Of a stretch of 64,000 bases of DNA, positions 8,348 through 18,675 are shown in pieces. Under the pieces are notes generated by a model. It had not been told where the DNA came from. It made no database searches and saw only the letters and a program-made list of their open reading frames with translations. The translations under genes and the position numbers were made by a program. This DNA comes from JBBPYC01 sp965218765 (lineage in GTDB: Bacteria; Pseudomonadota; Gammaproteobacteria; Burkholderiales; Burkholderiaceae_C): NCBI GenBank assembly GCA_965218765.1, contig CBDCLU010000001.1, forward strand, positions 248,001 to 312,000, given 5' to 3'. Each line of letters opens with the position of its first letter. Position 1 is the first letter of the stretch.

Positions 8348-9361
8348 TCAAAAGCCTTCGAGAACGATCTTGCCCCGGCTTTGTCCGCTCTCCAGCAGCG
8401 CATGGGCCCGGATCAGGTTGGCTGCGTTGATCGTGCCGAAGTGCGCTGCCAACGTCGTGCGGATCGTCCCTGCGTCCACCAGCGACGCCACCTCCGTCAA
8501 CAGGCGGTGTTGCTGCTGCATGTCGGCGGTCTCGAAGATGGAGCGCGTGAACATCAGCTCCCAATGCAGCGAGAGGCTCTTGCGTTTGAGCAGTGCGATG
8601 TCGATGCCGGTCGGGTCGTCGATCAGGCCGAACTTGCCTTGCGGCGCCAGGCATTCCACCGCTGCGGCGAAATGCGCCTGGCTCTGGTTCAGGCTGGCCA
8701 CATGGGAGACCTGCGGGTGGCCGATGCGTTGCAACTCAGCCGCGAGCGGCTGGCCGTGATCGATCACCTCGTGGGCGCCAAGCGACTTCAGCCAATCGTG
8801 CGTGGACGGCCGGCCGGCGGTGGCGATCACTTTGAGCGCAGTCAGGCGGCGGGCCAGTTGAACCAGTATGGAGCCCACACCGCCGCCCGCGCCGATCACG
8901 AGGATGGATGGTTCCGACACGCCGCCGTCGCCGGTGACTTGGAGTCGATCGAACAGCAGCTCCCAGGCGGTGATCGATGTGAGCGGCAGTGCAGCGGCCT
9001 GGGCAAAACTGAGGCGGGTCGGCTTCAGGCCGACGATTCGCTCGTCCACGACGTGCAGCTCACTGTTCGTGCCTGCTCGCCCGATCGCACCCGCGTACCA
9101 GACTTCGTCGCCCGGCTTGAACAGCATGACGTCCGGGCCGACGGCCTCCACCACACCGGCCGCGTCCCAGCCGAGCACGTTGGTCTCGCCGGGCGCCGGG
9201 GTGGCGCGCATGCGCATCTTCACATCGACCGGATTCACCGACACGGCGCGGACCGACACCAGCAGATCGCGCGCTTTCGGCTTCGGGTCGGGCAGCACCA
9301 CATCGAGCAGCGCGCCGGCCTGGTCGATGGGCAGGGATTGACGGTAGCCGACGGCTTTCAT
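8348..9361 (-). CDS. Zinc-type NADPH:quinone reductase-like alcohol dehydrogenase family protein
   Basis: This 337-residue medium-chain dehydrogenase/reductase begins MKAVGYRQ. It has the family blocks LGWDAAGVVEAVG and FKPGDEVWYAG and a Rossmann nucleotide-binding motif (ILVIGAGGGVGSILVQLA). Structural-zinc cysteines are absent, as in the ZADH/quinone-oxidoreductase subgroup. It likely reduces quinones or enones with NADPH. The start at 9361 has an AAGGA ribosome-binding site. It is transcribed divergently from the LysR gene at 9469, the usual arrangement for a LysR target. Confidence 0.88.
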   Translation of the reverse strand: MKAVGYRQSLPIDQAGALLDVVLPDPKPKARDLLVSVRAVSVNPVDVKMRMRATPAPGETNVLGWDAAGVVEAVGPDVMLFKPGDEVWYAGAIGRAGTNSELHVVDERIVGLKPTRLSFAQAAALPLTSITAWELLFDRLQVTGDGGVSEPSILVIGAGGGVGSILVQLARRLTALKVIATAGRPSTHDWLKSLGAHEVIDHGQPLAAELQRIGHPQVSHVASLNQSQAHFAAAVECLAPQGKFGLIDDPTGIDIALLKRKSLSLHWELMFTRSIFETADMQQQHRLLTEVASLVDAGTIRTTLAAHFGTINAANLIRAHALLESGQSRGKIVLEGF

Positions 9362-9468
9362 GGCGTTCCTTGCAAGTGAGATCGAGGCTTCGCAGTGTTC
9401 ATGCATCCGGTGCAGGCCACAACGGCCCGGCGCGAGAATCATCTTCAACGAAATCTTGACAATCGCGC

Positions 9469-10356
9469 ATGCAACTCGATGACCTGCACCTGTTCGCACG
9501 GCTGGCGCAGGCGCATTCACTCAGCGAAGCGGCGCGCCAGTTGGGCCAGACGCCCGCAGCGGTCAGTGCGCGGCTCAAGCGCATGGAGCAGGAACTGGAC
9601 GTCCGCCTGATCGAGCGCACCACGCGGACGCTTCGCCTGACCCCGGAAGGCGAGCGCTTCTTGCAGACGTGCGACATCATGACGACCGCCTGGACGCAGG
9701 GCCAGAGCCTGCTGCGCCAGGGCGCGCGCGGTCTGACAGGCCGGATCGACATCGCTGCGCCGTCCGACACCAGCACGCAGTTCCTCGGCCCGTGGCTGGC
9801 CGACTACGCGGCGTTGCACCCGCGCCTGACCATCACCCTGCACGTCGGCGACCGCATGCATGACCTGCCGCGCGAGGCGGTGGACATCGCGATTCGCTAC
9901 GGTGAACTCGCGGACTCCTCGCTGGTGATGCGAAACCTGATCAAGAGCCAACGCGTGCTGGTTGCTGCACCTGCCTATGTCGAACGATCGGCTCCGGTGG
10001 CTGCACCAGCCGATCTGGCCAACCACGTCTGCCTGGCATGGTTGAGCCGCGACCAACCCAACGTGCAGTGGACTTTTCAGTCCCCTTCCGGCGCAGCAGA
10101 AACCGTCATCGTCAAGCCCGCGTTGTGCGCCGACGGTCTGGTCGTTCGTCAATGGGCGCTGGCCGGTCGCGGCATCGCCTACAAGGCGCTGGTCGATGTC
10201 GCCACCGATATCCGGGAAGGACGACTGGTCCGGTTGCTGCCGGACCATGCAGGCGAGTCGGCGCCGATCCGTGCCGTGATGCCCAGCGCACGCTACCTCC
10301 CAGCGCGCGTGCGTGGCCTGCTCGAGTATCTGGCTGCCCGTTTCGGCGCCTTGTGA
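9469..10356 (+). CDS. LysR-family transcriptional regulator
   Basis: The 295-residue protein has an N-terminal winged helix-turn-helix (residues 1-60, with LSEAARQLGQTPAAVSARLK) and a C-terminal LysR substrate-binding domain (from about residue 90). It belongs to the large AaeR/DmlR-like group. It is divergent from the quinone-reductase-like gene, with a 107-bp shared intergenic region that should hold its operator. The effector is unknown. The PACE efflux gene beyond it is convergent and less likely to be its main target. Confidence 0.92.
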   Translation: MQLDDLHLFARLAQAHSLSEAARQLGQTPAAVSARLKRMEQELDVRLIERTTRTLRLTPEGERFLQTCDIMTTAWTQGQSLLRQGARGLTGRIDIAAPSDTSTQFLGPWLADYAALHPRLTITLHVGDRMHDLPREAVDIAIRYGELADSSLVMRNLIKSQRVLVAAPAYVERSAPVAAPADLANHVCLAWLSRDQPNVQWTFQSPSGAAETVIVKPALCADGLVVRQWALAGRGIAYKALVDVATDIREGRLVRLLPDHAGESAPIRAVMPSARYLPARVRGLLEYLAARFGAL

Positions 10357-10438
10357 TTTGCTCGGTCTGCCGCGGCCTTCGGGCGAATGCATCCGCCTGC
10401 AACGCCACCTGAAGCCGGTACCGTTCGCGTGCAGAAGA

Positions 10439-10876
10439 TCAGGCTGCGTCGGCACGCATCCGGGTCGAGTCCGGCAGCCCGAACACGCGATCGAACACCC
10501 AGGTGAACACGAACGTATAAATCAGAAAGAACACGACCAGCGCGAGGTCGAACAGCAACGCCTGCCAGAGCGTCACCTTCAGCCACCACGCGACCAGGGG
10601 CACGAGGATCGCGACGAGTCCGCCCTCGAAGCCGATCGCGTGCGCGATGCGGCGCTTCAGGCTGCGCCCGCGCTCGAGTTGGCGCGCTTCCCACTGCTCG
10701 AACAGCCAGTTGAAGATCAGGTTCCAGGTGATCGCGATGGCAGAGGCCATCACCGACAACGCCGTCGACTGGCCCAGGTCGGCGCCGCTCAGCGTGGCGA
10801 AGCCGAAGCTCGCGACGACGATCGCGATGCCTTCGTAGAGCGTCACGTAGACGACCCTGCGCTTGATCCCCTGCAC
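10439..10876 (-). CDS. PACE-family efflux transporter (AceI-like)
   Basis: The protein is 145 residues with four predicted membrane helices arranged as two tandem bacterial transmembrane pair domains. The first helix region (RRVVYVTLYEGIAI) contains a glutamate in the place where AceI-type transporters have their essential acidic residue. The two halves look alike (around NLIFNWLFEQWE and YTFVFTWVFDRVF), as expected for the family. Known members export chlorhexidine, acriflavine or short-chain diamines by proton antiport. The natural substrate here is unknown. Confidence 0.88.
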   Translation of the reverse strand: MQGIKRRVVYVTLYEGIAIVVASFGFATLSGADLGQSTALSVMASAIAITWNLIFNWLFEQWEARQLERGRSLKRRIAHAIGFEGGLVAILVPLVAWWLKVTLWQALLFDLALVVFFLIYTFVFTWVFDRVFGLPDSTRMRADAA

Positions 10877-10908
10877 GGAAGAAGACTCGGTGGCTTGAGC
10901 GCGAACCG

Positions 10909-12015
<1,107 letters not shown>

Positions 12016-12139
12016 CGACGCCGATTGTAGGAAAGCCCTGCTCGCCTGATATGCAGCCGCGGCCTTGGCCTGACCGGCTGCGATTGTCTCCGTCTGGGCA
12101 CTCATTCAATGAAAGACGAAGAGCCCATCTGCTTTGTTT

Positions 12140-12156
12140 GCTACATGTTTTATAGC
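12140..12156. repeat. AT-rich 17-nt palindromic repeat, copy a
   Basis: GCTACATGTTTTATAGC has GCTA and TAGC arms and an AT-rich 9-nt centre. It lies in the 80-bp gap between hutG and metH. It shares length and arms with five other sites in this window (25248, 31962, 37518, 44852 and 51905). Confidence 0.7.
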
Positions 12157-12185
12157 TTGTATCGCTGGTCTTGGGCGCAGCTGGA

Positions 12186-13001
12186 TCATCGGCGTTCAAC
12201 GAACGCCAGCGCGGCTTCGACCATGCGCCGCAACGTCGGCTGCACGCGCGCGGCCACGTCGGGCAGATACTTGAACGGCAGCGCTTCCTGCATGTAGCTG
12301 CACTGCGTCATCTCGAGCTGCACTGCCTGCACGCCCTGCGCCGGGTTGCCATACTGGCGCGTGATGTAGCCGCCCTTGAAGCGGCCATTGAGCACCGAGC
12401 TATGGGCCGCGTCCCGTGCGGCGACGCCAAGCAGCGACTGCGCAAGCGCCGGATCGCAGCTGGCGCCGTTGGCCGTGCCCAGGTTCAGGTCCGGCAGCTT
12501 GCCGTCGAAGAAGCGTGGCAGCACGGAGCGGATCGAGTGCGCATCCCACAGCGCAACGCTGCCGTGCGCGCTTTTCAGACGCGCCAGTTCGTCGGCCAGC
12601 TGGCCGTGGTAGGGCTGCCAGATCGCCTCACGCCGCCCGGCGACCTCGTGCTCGTCAGGCACATCGCCGGCCGCGTAGATGGGCGTGTCATCGAATGTGT
12701 CGACTGGACACAATCCGGTCACGCTCTGGCCGGGGTAGAGGCTGGCTCCGTCGGGCGGACGGTTCAGATCGATCACATAGCGCGAATGGGTCGCCAGCAG
12801 CACGGAGGCGCCCAGCTCATCCGCAAAATCGTACAGGCGCTCCAGGTGCCAGTCGGTGTCGGGCACCTGGCGGGCTTCGGCGGTCAGACGCCGGGCCAGC
12901 GCCGCCGGGACATACGTGCCGCCGTGCGGGATCGAGATCAGCAGCGGCCGGGTGCCGGCGCGGAAGCGAAACGGGGGCTGGTCGGTTTCGAAAGAAGTCA
13001 C
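12186..13001 (-). CDS. hutG: N-formylglutamate deformylase
   Basis: The 271-residue enzyme has the family motif LLISIPHGGTYVPAAL near residue 20 and DLNRPPDG around residue 90. It hydrolyses N-formyl-L-glutamate to glutamate and formate, the last step of the HutF/HutG branch of histidine breakdown. It is the last hut gene of the leftward cluster, 3 bp after hutF, which makes its substrate. Together they show that this organism uses the deiminase/deformylase route and not a direct HutG-type formimidase. Confidence 0.93.
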   Translation of the reverse strand: MTSFETDQPPFRFRAGTRPLLISIPHGGTYVPAALARRLTAEARQVPDTDWHLERLYDFADELGASVLLATHSRYVIDLNRPPDGASLYPGQSVTGLCPVDTFDDTPIYAAGDVPDEHEVAGRREAIWQPYHGQLADELARLKSAHGSVALWDAHSIRSVLPRFFDGKLPDLNLGTANGASCDPALAQSLLGVAARDAAHSSVLNGRFKGGYITRQYGNPAQGVQAVQLEMTQCSYMQEALPFKYLPDVAARVQPTLRRMVEAALAFVERR

Positions 13002-13004
13002 GGT

Positions 13005-14390
13005 TCAATTCTCGTTGAGCAGTTGCGCGCGGGCCGAAGCAAAGGCGCTGGCGGCCTCGTCATGCAACGCATGTCTGCCGCCCTTCACCCTGGGCAGCCC
13101 GCCGACCCAGACCGAGTCGAGGGCGGATGTGCGATGGCTGGCGAATACGTGGGCCGACAGCATCGCCGCAGCGGGCAGTTCGCGCAGCGCAATGTGCTGC
13201 GCATCGAGCACGATGAAGTCGGCCTGCTGGCCCGCTGCCAGTCCGCTGATCGATCGGCCGGCCGCCTGGGCACCGCCTTCCAGCGCGGCCAGCGTGAGCG
13301 CGGTGGCGGTTTCACGATGGGCTGGACTGGCACCCACGTTGCGCTGCCGTGTGATCAGGCGTTGGCCGTATTCGAGCAGCATCAGCTCCTCTGCCGCATT
13401 GACGCAGGCATGGCTGTCGGAGCCAATACCCCAGGCGCCGCCCGCCGTGCGCCAGCCGACGAAATCAAACAGGCCATCGCCCAGATTCGCTTCCGTGCTT
13501 GGACACAGGCCCGCCACCGCACCAGTCGCTGCCGCGCGCCGCACCTCATCGGCATCCATGTGCGTCGCATGTACCAAACACCAGCGCGAATCGACCGGCG
13601 CATGGTCGAGCAGCCAGGCAACGGGCCGCTGGCCGCACCAGGCAATGCAATCGTCGGCTTCCTTGGTCTGCTCGGCGATGTGTATGTGGACAGGCGCGGT
13701 CGCATCCAGCGCGACCAGGCCAGCGAGTGCGTCGCGCAGCGCACCGGGCGGCACCGCGCGCAGCGAATGCGGCGCCAGCCCGAGCCGTGCGCCCTGCGCT
13801 TCGCAGATCGGCTTCAACGTCTGCAGCAGCCGCCCCATCGATTCGGTGGAACGGATGAAACGGCGCTGGCCAGCGCCGGGCGCTTGCGCACCGAACCCGC
13901 TGGTCTGGTAGAGCACCGGCAGCAGCGTGATGCCGACGCCTGCCGTTCGTGCAGCCCGCAGCAACGCGTGCGCCAACGCCGCATCATCGGCATACGGCTG
14001 GCCGTCCGGCTGGTGGTGCACGTAATGGAATTCGCAGACGCTGGTATAGCCCGCTTCCAGCATCTCGACGTAGGCCCAAGTGGCTATTGCTTCGATCTGC
14101 TCGGGCCCGAGCTGCGCGGCAAAGCGGTACATCAGCGTGCGCCAGCTCCAGAAGCTGTCATGCGCGTCGGCGCCGCGGAATTCGGTCAGCCCGGCAAAAG
14201 CGCGCTGGAACGCATGGGAATGCAGGTTGGGCATGCCGGGGATGACCGGTCCCCGAGCTTGCGGCGTCCCTCGCAACACCGGTGCATTCGGCTCAACCTG
14301 CGTGAGTGCACCGGCATCATCCCAGCGCAGCAGCACGTCACGCGCCCAGCCGGTGGGCAGCAGTGCATCGGCTGCGAACAGCGCGTTCAT
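13005..14390 (-). CDS. hutF: Formimidoylglutamate deiminase
   Basis: This 461-residue amidohydrolase-superfamily enzyme begins MNALFAADALLP. It has the metal-binding block GMPNLHSHAFQRAFAG, later conserved histidines (LVHATHMD) and the GIGSDSH block near residue 325. It converts N-formimidoyl-L-glutamate to N-formyl-L-glutamate and ammonia, feeding hutG. The chosen start at 14390 avoids overlap with hutI, whose stop is 2 bp upstream; a start 27 bp further upstream would overlap it. The tight spacing supports an operon. Confidence 0.93.
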   Translation of the reverse strand: MNALFAADALLPTGWARDVLLRWDDAGALTQVEPNAPVLRGTPQARGPVIPGMPNLHSHAFQRAFAGLTEFRGADAHDSFWSWRTLMYRFAAQLGPEQIEAIATWAYVEMLEAGYTSVCEFHYVHHQPDGQPYADDAALAHALLRAARTAGVGITLLPVLYQTSGFGAQAPGAGQRRFIRSTESMGRLLQTLKPICEAQGARLGLAPHSLRAVPPGALRDALAGLVALDATAPVHIHIAEQTKEADDCIAWCGQRPVAWLLDHAPVDSRWCLVHATHMDADEVRRAAATGAVAGLCPSTEANLGDGLFDFVGWRTAGGAWGIGSDSHACVNAAEELMLLEYGQRLITRQRNVGASPAHRETATALTLAALEGGAQAAGRSISGLAAGQQADFIVLDAQHIALRELPAAAMLSAHVFASHRTSALDSVWVGGLPRVKGGRHALHDEAASAFASARAQLLNEN

Positions 14391-14392
14391 GG

Positions 14393-15610
14393 TCAAGCCG
14401 GCACCTTGGCGATGCACCCCTGCCGCACGATCGCCCGCACGGGCCGCTGGCCGAACCAGTAGGCCAGTTCCGCCACATCAGCCACATCCCACAGCACGAA
14501 ATTGGCGGGCCTGCCAACCGCAATGCTGCCGTGCGTGGCCTGCAGCCCGAGCGCCGCGGCCGCGTGTACCGTCACGCCGGCGAGCGCTTCCGGCACCGTC
14601 AGGCGAAACAGCGTGCAGGCCATGTTCAGCATGAGCAGCAGGCTCAATGCGGGCGACGTGCCCGGGTTGTGATCGGTCGCGACCGCCATCGGCACACCGG
14701 CTTCGCGCAACGCATCGATTGGCGGCAGGTGCGTGTCGCGCAACGTGTAGTAGGCACCCGGCAGCAGCACGGCGACCGTGCCGGCTTCGCGCATCGCCGC
14801 GATACCGTCGGCCGACAAGTGCTCGATGTGGTCGCAGGACAGCGCGCCGTAGCGGGCAGCCAAGGCCGAGCCGCCCATGTCCGACAGTTGTTCGGCGTGC
14901 AGCTTGACAGGCAGCCCGAGTGCCTGCGCGGCCTTGAATACGCGCTCGGTTTCCTCCAGCGTGAAGGCGATGCGTTCGCAGAACACGTCGACAGCGTCGA
15001 CCAAGCCTTCGCTGACCAGCCCAGGCAGCATCTCATTGCATAGCAAGTCCACGTATTCGCTGCTGCGGCCCGCGTATTCGGGCGGCAATGCGTGGGCGCC
15101 AAGAAAGGTGTTGCGCACCGTCACACCATGCGCCTCCCCCAGTCGCCGGCCCACGCGCAGCTGTTTGGCCTCATGTTCCAGCGACAGCCCATAGCCCGAC
15201 TTGATCTCGATCGCACAGACGCCCTCAGCCAGCAGGTTCTGAAGCCGTGCCGAAGCGCTGACGAACAGCGCGTCCTCGCTTGCCCGGCGGGTCGCCTGGA
15301 CCGAGGACACGATGCCGCCGCCGGCTTTGGCCACCTCTTCGTAGCTGGCTCCGGCCAGCCGCATGGCGAACTCGTTCGCACGCTGGCCGCCGTAGACCAG
15401 ATGCGTGTGGCAGTCGATCAGGCCGGGCGTGACGAGCGCGCCACCGCCACTGTGCTGCGGCAGACGATCAAAGCCCTCAGGCAGTGCGGTGCGTGCGCCG
15501 ACCCAGCGAATGAGGCCCTGCTCCACGACGATTGCGGCGTCCGGCTCGGCGTCGAGGCGGATGCCGGTCCACAGCCCATCGGCGCCGGGTCGCGATTCAC
15601 GTGCGGTCAT
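14393..15610 (-). CDS. hutI: Imidazolonepropionase
   Basis: The 405-residue zinc amidohydrolase has the metal motif IDCHTHLVYGGQRANEF, the later HAEQLSDMGG block and the ATDHNPGTSP motif. It opens the ring of 4-imidazolone-5-propanoate to give N-formimidoyl-L-glutamate, the step after HutU. The ATG at 15610 gives the normal family length and overlaps the hutD stop by ATGA. The frame further upstream inside hutD is not conserved. Confidence 0.94.
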   Translation of the reverse strand: MTARESRPGADGLWTGIRLDAEPDAAIVVEQGLIRWVGARTALPEGFDRLPQHSGGGALVTPGLIDCHTHLVYGGQRANEFAMRLAGASYEEVAKAGGGIVSSVQATRRASEDALFVSASARLQNLLAEGVCAIEIKSGYGLSLEHEAKQLRVGRRLGEAHGVTVRNTFLGAHALPPEYAGRSSEYVDLLCNEMLPGLVSEGLVDAVDVFCERIAFTLEETERVFKAAQALGLPVKLHAEQLSDMGGSALAARYGALSCDHIEHLSADGIAAMREAGTVAVLLPGAYYTLRDTHLPPIDALREAGVPMAVATDHNPGTSPALSLLLMLNMACTLFRLTVPEALAGVTVHAAAALGLQATHGSIAVGRPANFVLWDVADVAELAYWFGQRPVRAIVRQGCIAKVPA

Positions 15611-16215
15611 GTCGTGCCTGCCTTGTCGATCGGCCTCCAGCTTACCGCCACCAGCCGTGCATCGCTGCTGGCTGGCACCAGGCTCCAGGCTGGTGGCGTG
15701 TGCGGCGGCAACGGTGCCCACCACAGCCCGTCACCTTCGGCAAGTGCGATGTCACCGGCGTGCCAGCGCCCGGCCAAGACCATCAGCAAGCCGTAGCCAC
15801 TGCCGGCACCGGCCCAGGTGTCGGCCGAACCGACCACACGCACGTCGGCGGTTCCGCGTGCGCGGCGGGACATGACGTTGAAGTCGGTCGATCTGCTGCC
15901 GATCAGCGTGCAGTCGATGGACTCGCCACCGTCGAACGCGAACGGCGCATCGGGTTCAACAAGCAGATGACTGATCCGGCCATCGGCGGAATGCAGCCGG
16001 ACCCCGTCGCCTTCCAGCAGCATGATCGTGCGGTCCACGCCGTCGAAGCGCGAGAACGGTCCGCTGGCTGCGATCGTTGCGATGCTCACGCGCCAATCAA
16101 ACCGATCGATGTCCGTGCCCGGTGGCCAACTGACGATTTCACAGGTGCTGCCACCGCCGTTTTTCCAGGCGGTGGCCGGTAGCGCATTGCGGGAGAAACG
16201 ATGCACAGGGATCAA
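15607..16215 (-). CDS. hutD: HutD family protein
   Basis: The 202-residue cupin-like protein has the HutD landmarks WKNGGGSTCEIVSWP near residue 18 and RVSIATIAASGPFSRFDG around residues 42-59. HutD is found in histidine-utilisation operons and is thought to tune pathway flux or regulation; no catalytic role is established. It overlaps both the upstream permease gene and the downstream hutI by 4 bp, so three genes are translationally coupled. Confidence 0.92.
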   Translation of the reverse strand: MIPVHRFSRNALPATAWKNGGGSTCEIVSWPPGTDIDRFDWRVSIATIAASGPFSRFDGVDRTIMLLEGDGVRLHSADGRISHLLVEPDAPFAFDGGESIDCTLIGSRSTDFNVMSRRARGTADVRVVGSADTWAGAGSGYGLLMVLAGRWHAGDIALAEGDGLWWAPLPPHTPPAWSLVPASSDARLVAVSWRPIDKAGTT

Positions 16216-16877
16216 ACCAGTCCGCTGCGTCGCAGCCGGGTTTCAAAGTGCCGCAGGATCAACGTCACGGTGCCGGTCAGCAGGAAATACACCAACGCGA
16301 TTGCCAGATACACCTCAAGCGAGCGGTACGACGTGCTGATGATCTTCTGCCCCTCGTGCATCACGTCGTGGATGGTGAGCAACGACACCAGCGCCGAATT
16401 CTTGATCAGCGCGATGAATTCGTTGCCCAGTGGCGGGATCATGCGCACCACCGCCTGCGGCAGGATGACGTGGGCCATCGCCCTGGCCGGCGTCATGCCC
16501 AGCGATTGCGCCGCCAGGGTCTGCCCGCGGTCGATCGACTGGATCGATCCACGCACGATTTCCGACACGTACGCGCCTGAATAAACCCCCATGCCCAGCA
16601 CGCCGCAGACGAACGCCGGCAGCAGCAGGCCGAAATGCGGCAGCCCGAAAAACAGGATGAACAGCTGCACCAGCAGTGGCGTGCCGCGGATCACCGCGAC
16701 ATAGATCGTGCAAGGGACGTAGAGCCAGCGCCGCGTCGGATCCAGCCGGCCGATGCCCACCAGCAATCCCAGCACGCAGCCCAGCAGCAGCGCGCACGCG
16801 GTGATCTCCACCGTGACCAGCGCGCCGTCCAGCAAGGCGCGCCAGCCTTGCCAGACGGGCGTGAAATCAAAGTCCAT
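16212..16877 (-). CDS. Polar amino-acid ABC transporter permease
   Basis: The 221-residue HisM/GlnP-type permease has about five membrane helices and an EAA-like loop (AAQSLGMTPARAMAHVILPQA). Such permeases import polar amino acids with a family 3 binding protein, which is the next upstream gene. Its place between hutD and that binding protein suggests uptake of histidine, urocanate or a related intermediate. No cognate ATP-binding subunit is present in the cluster, and only one permease gene is seen, so it may homodimerise and borrow an ATPase. Confidence 0.9.
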   Translation of the reverse strand: MDFDFTPVWQGWRALLDGALVTVEITACALLLGCVLGLLVGIGRLDPTRRWLYVPCTIYVAVIRGTPLLVQLFILFFGLPHFGLLLPAFVCGVLGMGVYSGAYVSEIVRGSIQSIDRGQTLAAQSLGMTPARAMAHVILPQAVVRMIPPLGNEFIALIKNSALVSLLTIHDVMHEGQKIISTSYRSLEVYLAIALVYFLLTGTVTLILRHFETRLRRSGLV

Positions 16878-16910
16878 CGGCAGCGCCTATCAGGCATGGC
16901 ACAGCAACAA

Positions 16911-17660
16911 TCACTTGTTGCTGAACCACTTCCTGACGATCTGCTGGTAGCTGCCGTCGGCCTTCATCTTGGCGAGCGCCTCGTTCACGGCTTTCGTGAG
17001 TTCCGGCGTGTCCTTGCGGATCGCCATGCCGTACTCCTCGGTCGTCAGCTGCTCATCGATCACTTTCAGGCCGCCGCGCGTGCGCACGTACTGGTACGCG
17101 GCCGGCTTGCCGGTCACGGCGGCATCAGCACGGCCGATATCGACCAGATTGAACATCTCCTGGTTTTTCTCGACTTCGACCAGCTGCACCTGCGGAAACG
17201 TGTCCTTCACGTAGCTGACCGATTTGGTGCCGACCTGCACCGTGACTTTCCTGCCATTCAGGTCGGCCGGCTTGGTGATCGCCGCGTTGTCGGCCTTGAC
17301 CATCGCGACCAGTCCGCCCGCGTAATACGGGTTCGTGAAATCGACGACCTTCTTGCGCTCGTCGGTGATGTAGATCGCCGACACCGCCATATCGAAACGG
17401 CGCGACATGAGGCCCGGGATCAGACCCTTGAAGTCGATGTCCACCCATTCGACGTTGCGGCCGATGGCCTTGCCGACCGCTTCGACGAGTTCGACGTCGA
17501 AGCCGGTGCGCTTGCCGTCCTCGACGAACTCCATCGGCGGGAAGGTCGCGTCGGTGCCGACGCGCAAGCTGTTGTTCTGGGCCTGGGCTTCGGCTGCGAA
17601 TCCGGCAGCTGCGACGACCAGCGCACAGGCAGCAAGCACAGGGATACGACGTGTGGTCAT
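16911..17660 (-). CDS. Family 3 (polar amino acid) ABC substrate-binding protein
   Basis: The 249-residue protein has a signal peptide (hydrophobic core LAACALVVAAAGFAA, cleavage before QNN). The mature part is a family 3 solute-binding domain opening with LRVGTDATFPPMEFVEDGK, with FDMAVSAIYITDERKKVVDF further on. It would capture an amino acid or related compound in the periplasm for the permease downstream. The start at 17660 gives a proper signal; a GTG/ATG frame upstream adds non-signal residues. The ligand may be histidine or urocanate, inferred from the hut context. Confidence 0.9.
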   Translation of the reverse strand: MTTRRIPVLAACALVVAAAGFAAEAQAQNNSLRVGTDATFPPMEFVEDGKRTGFDVELVEAVGKAIGRNVEWVDIDFKGLIPGLMSRRFDMAVSAIYITDERKKVVDFTNPYYAGGLVAMVKADNAAITKPADLNGRKVTVQVGTKSVSYVKDTFPQVQLVEVEKNQEMFNLVDIGRADAAVTGKPAAYQYVRTRGGLKVIDEQLTTEEYGMAIRKDTPELTKAVNEALAKMKADGSYQQIVRKWFSNK

Positions 17661-17712
17661 GGGGGCTTCTTCAGGTTGGCAGATGGACCGGACGGATCCG
17701 GGAGGGCTCACC

Positions 17713-18675
17713 TTATTCGACCCTGATGTCTCTTTTCCTGATCACCTGCGCCCAGCGCACGGTTTCCGAATCGATGGTGGCGGCCAGCTGCTGTGGCGTG
17801 CCGCCGCCAGGCGCCATGCCGAGACCGGCGAACTTTTCCCTGGTTGCGGGTTTGGCAAGCAGCGCTGCGGTCTCCTGGTTCAGCAATGCGACGACCTTGG
17901 GCGGGGTGCTGGCTGGTGCCATCAGCGCATACCACGACACCGCCTCGAAGCCGGGCATGCCTTGCTCGGCCACGGTCGGCACGTCGGGCAGCATGGCCGT
18001 GCGCTCGAGGCTGGCCACGCCGATCGCGCGCAGCTTGCCCGACCGGATGTGCGGCAGCACCGACGACAGCTGCGCGAACATCATCGTGATCTGGCCGCCG
18101 AGCAAATCATTGATTGCGGGACCCGTGCCCTTGTAGGCCACGTGCAGCAGTCTCACGTTGCCGTTGAGCGCCATCAGTTCGCCGGCCAGGTGTGCCTGGC
18201 TGCCAGCGCCCGGCGAGGCGAAGCTCAACGCGCCGGGCTCGGCTGCGGCCAGAGCGAGCAATTCCTTCAAGGTGGTAGCAGGGGTTGAGGCGGCGTTGAC
18301 GACCAGCACGTTCTCCACCGTCGCCAGCAGCGTGATCGGCTGCAACTCGGCCGCCTGATACGGCAGGTTTGCAAACAGGGTCGGATTGACCGAGATGTTG
18401 CCGGCCGGCACGATACCCAGCGTATAGCCGTCGGGCGCCGCCTTGGCGACGGCACCTACGCCGATGTTGCCCGCGGCGCCCGCCTTGTTGTCGACCACGA
18501 ACGGCTGGCTGAACCTGTCGCCGAATTCCTGCGCCAGGATGCGGCCCAGCACGTCGGTCGGGCCACCGGCCGGGTACGGAACGACGATGTGAACCGTCTT
18601 GGCCGGATAGTCCTGTGCCACCGCGACCAAGGGGATGGCGGTTGCGAGCAGCCATGAGAACAGAAAGCGCTTCAT
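17713..18675 (-). CDS. Bug-family (tripartite tricarboxylate) periplasmic receptor
   Basis: The 320-residue protein has a signal peptide ending VAVAQDYP. The Bug/TctC signature follows (VHIVVPYPAGGPTDVLGRIL), then NKAGAAGNIG and the SYGTP-like SFASPGAGSQAHLAGE block. Bug proteins are expanded in Burkholderiales, bind carboxylates or amides, and usually lack a linked TctAB membrane pair, as here. It starts inside the stop of the upstream PhnD-like gene (ATGA). Its role in the hut cluster may be sensing or uptake of a pathway carboxylate such as urocanate. Confidence 0.9.
   Translation of the reverse strand: MKRFLFSWLLATAIPLVAVAQDYPAKTVHIVVPYPAGGPTDVLGRILAQEFGDRFSQPFVVDNKAGAAGNIGVGAVAKAAPDGYTLGIVPAGNISVNPTLFANLPYQAAELQPITLLATVENVLVVNAASTPATTLKELLALAAAEPGALSFASPGAGSQAHLAGELMALNGNVRLLHVAYKGTGPAINDLLGGQITMMFAQLSSVLPHIRSGKLRAIGVASLERTAMLPDVPTVAEQGMPGFEAVSWYALMAPASTPPKVVALLNQETAALLAKPATREKFAGLGMAPGGGTPQQLAATIDSETVRWAQVIRKRDIRVE

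Noticed and set aside
9469..10876. LysR gene as the AceR-type regulator of the PACE transporter
   Set aside because: The LysR gene is divergent from the quinone-reductase-like gene and convergent with the PACE gene, so control of the former is more likely.
12171..14462. 763-codon frame opposite hutG and hutF
   Set aside because: Antisense shadow; both hut enzymes are clear.
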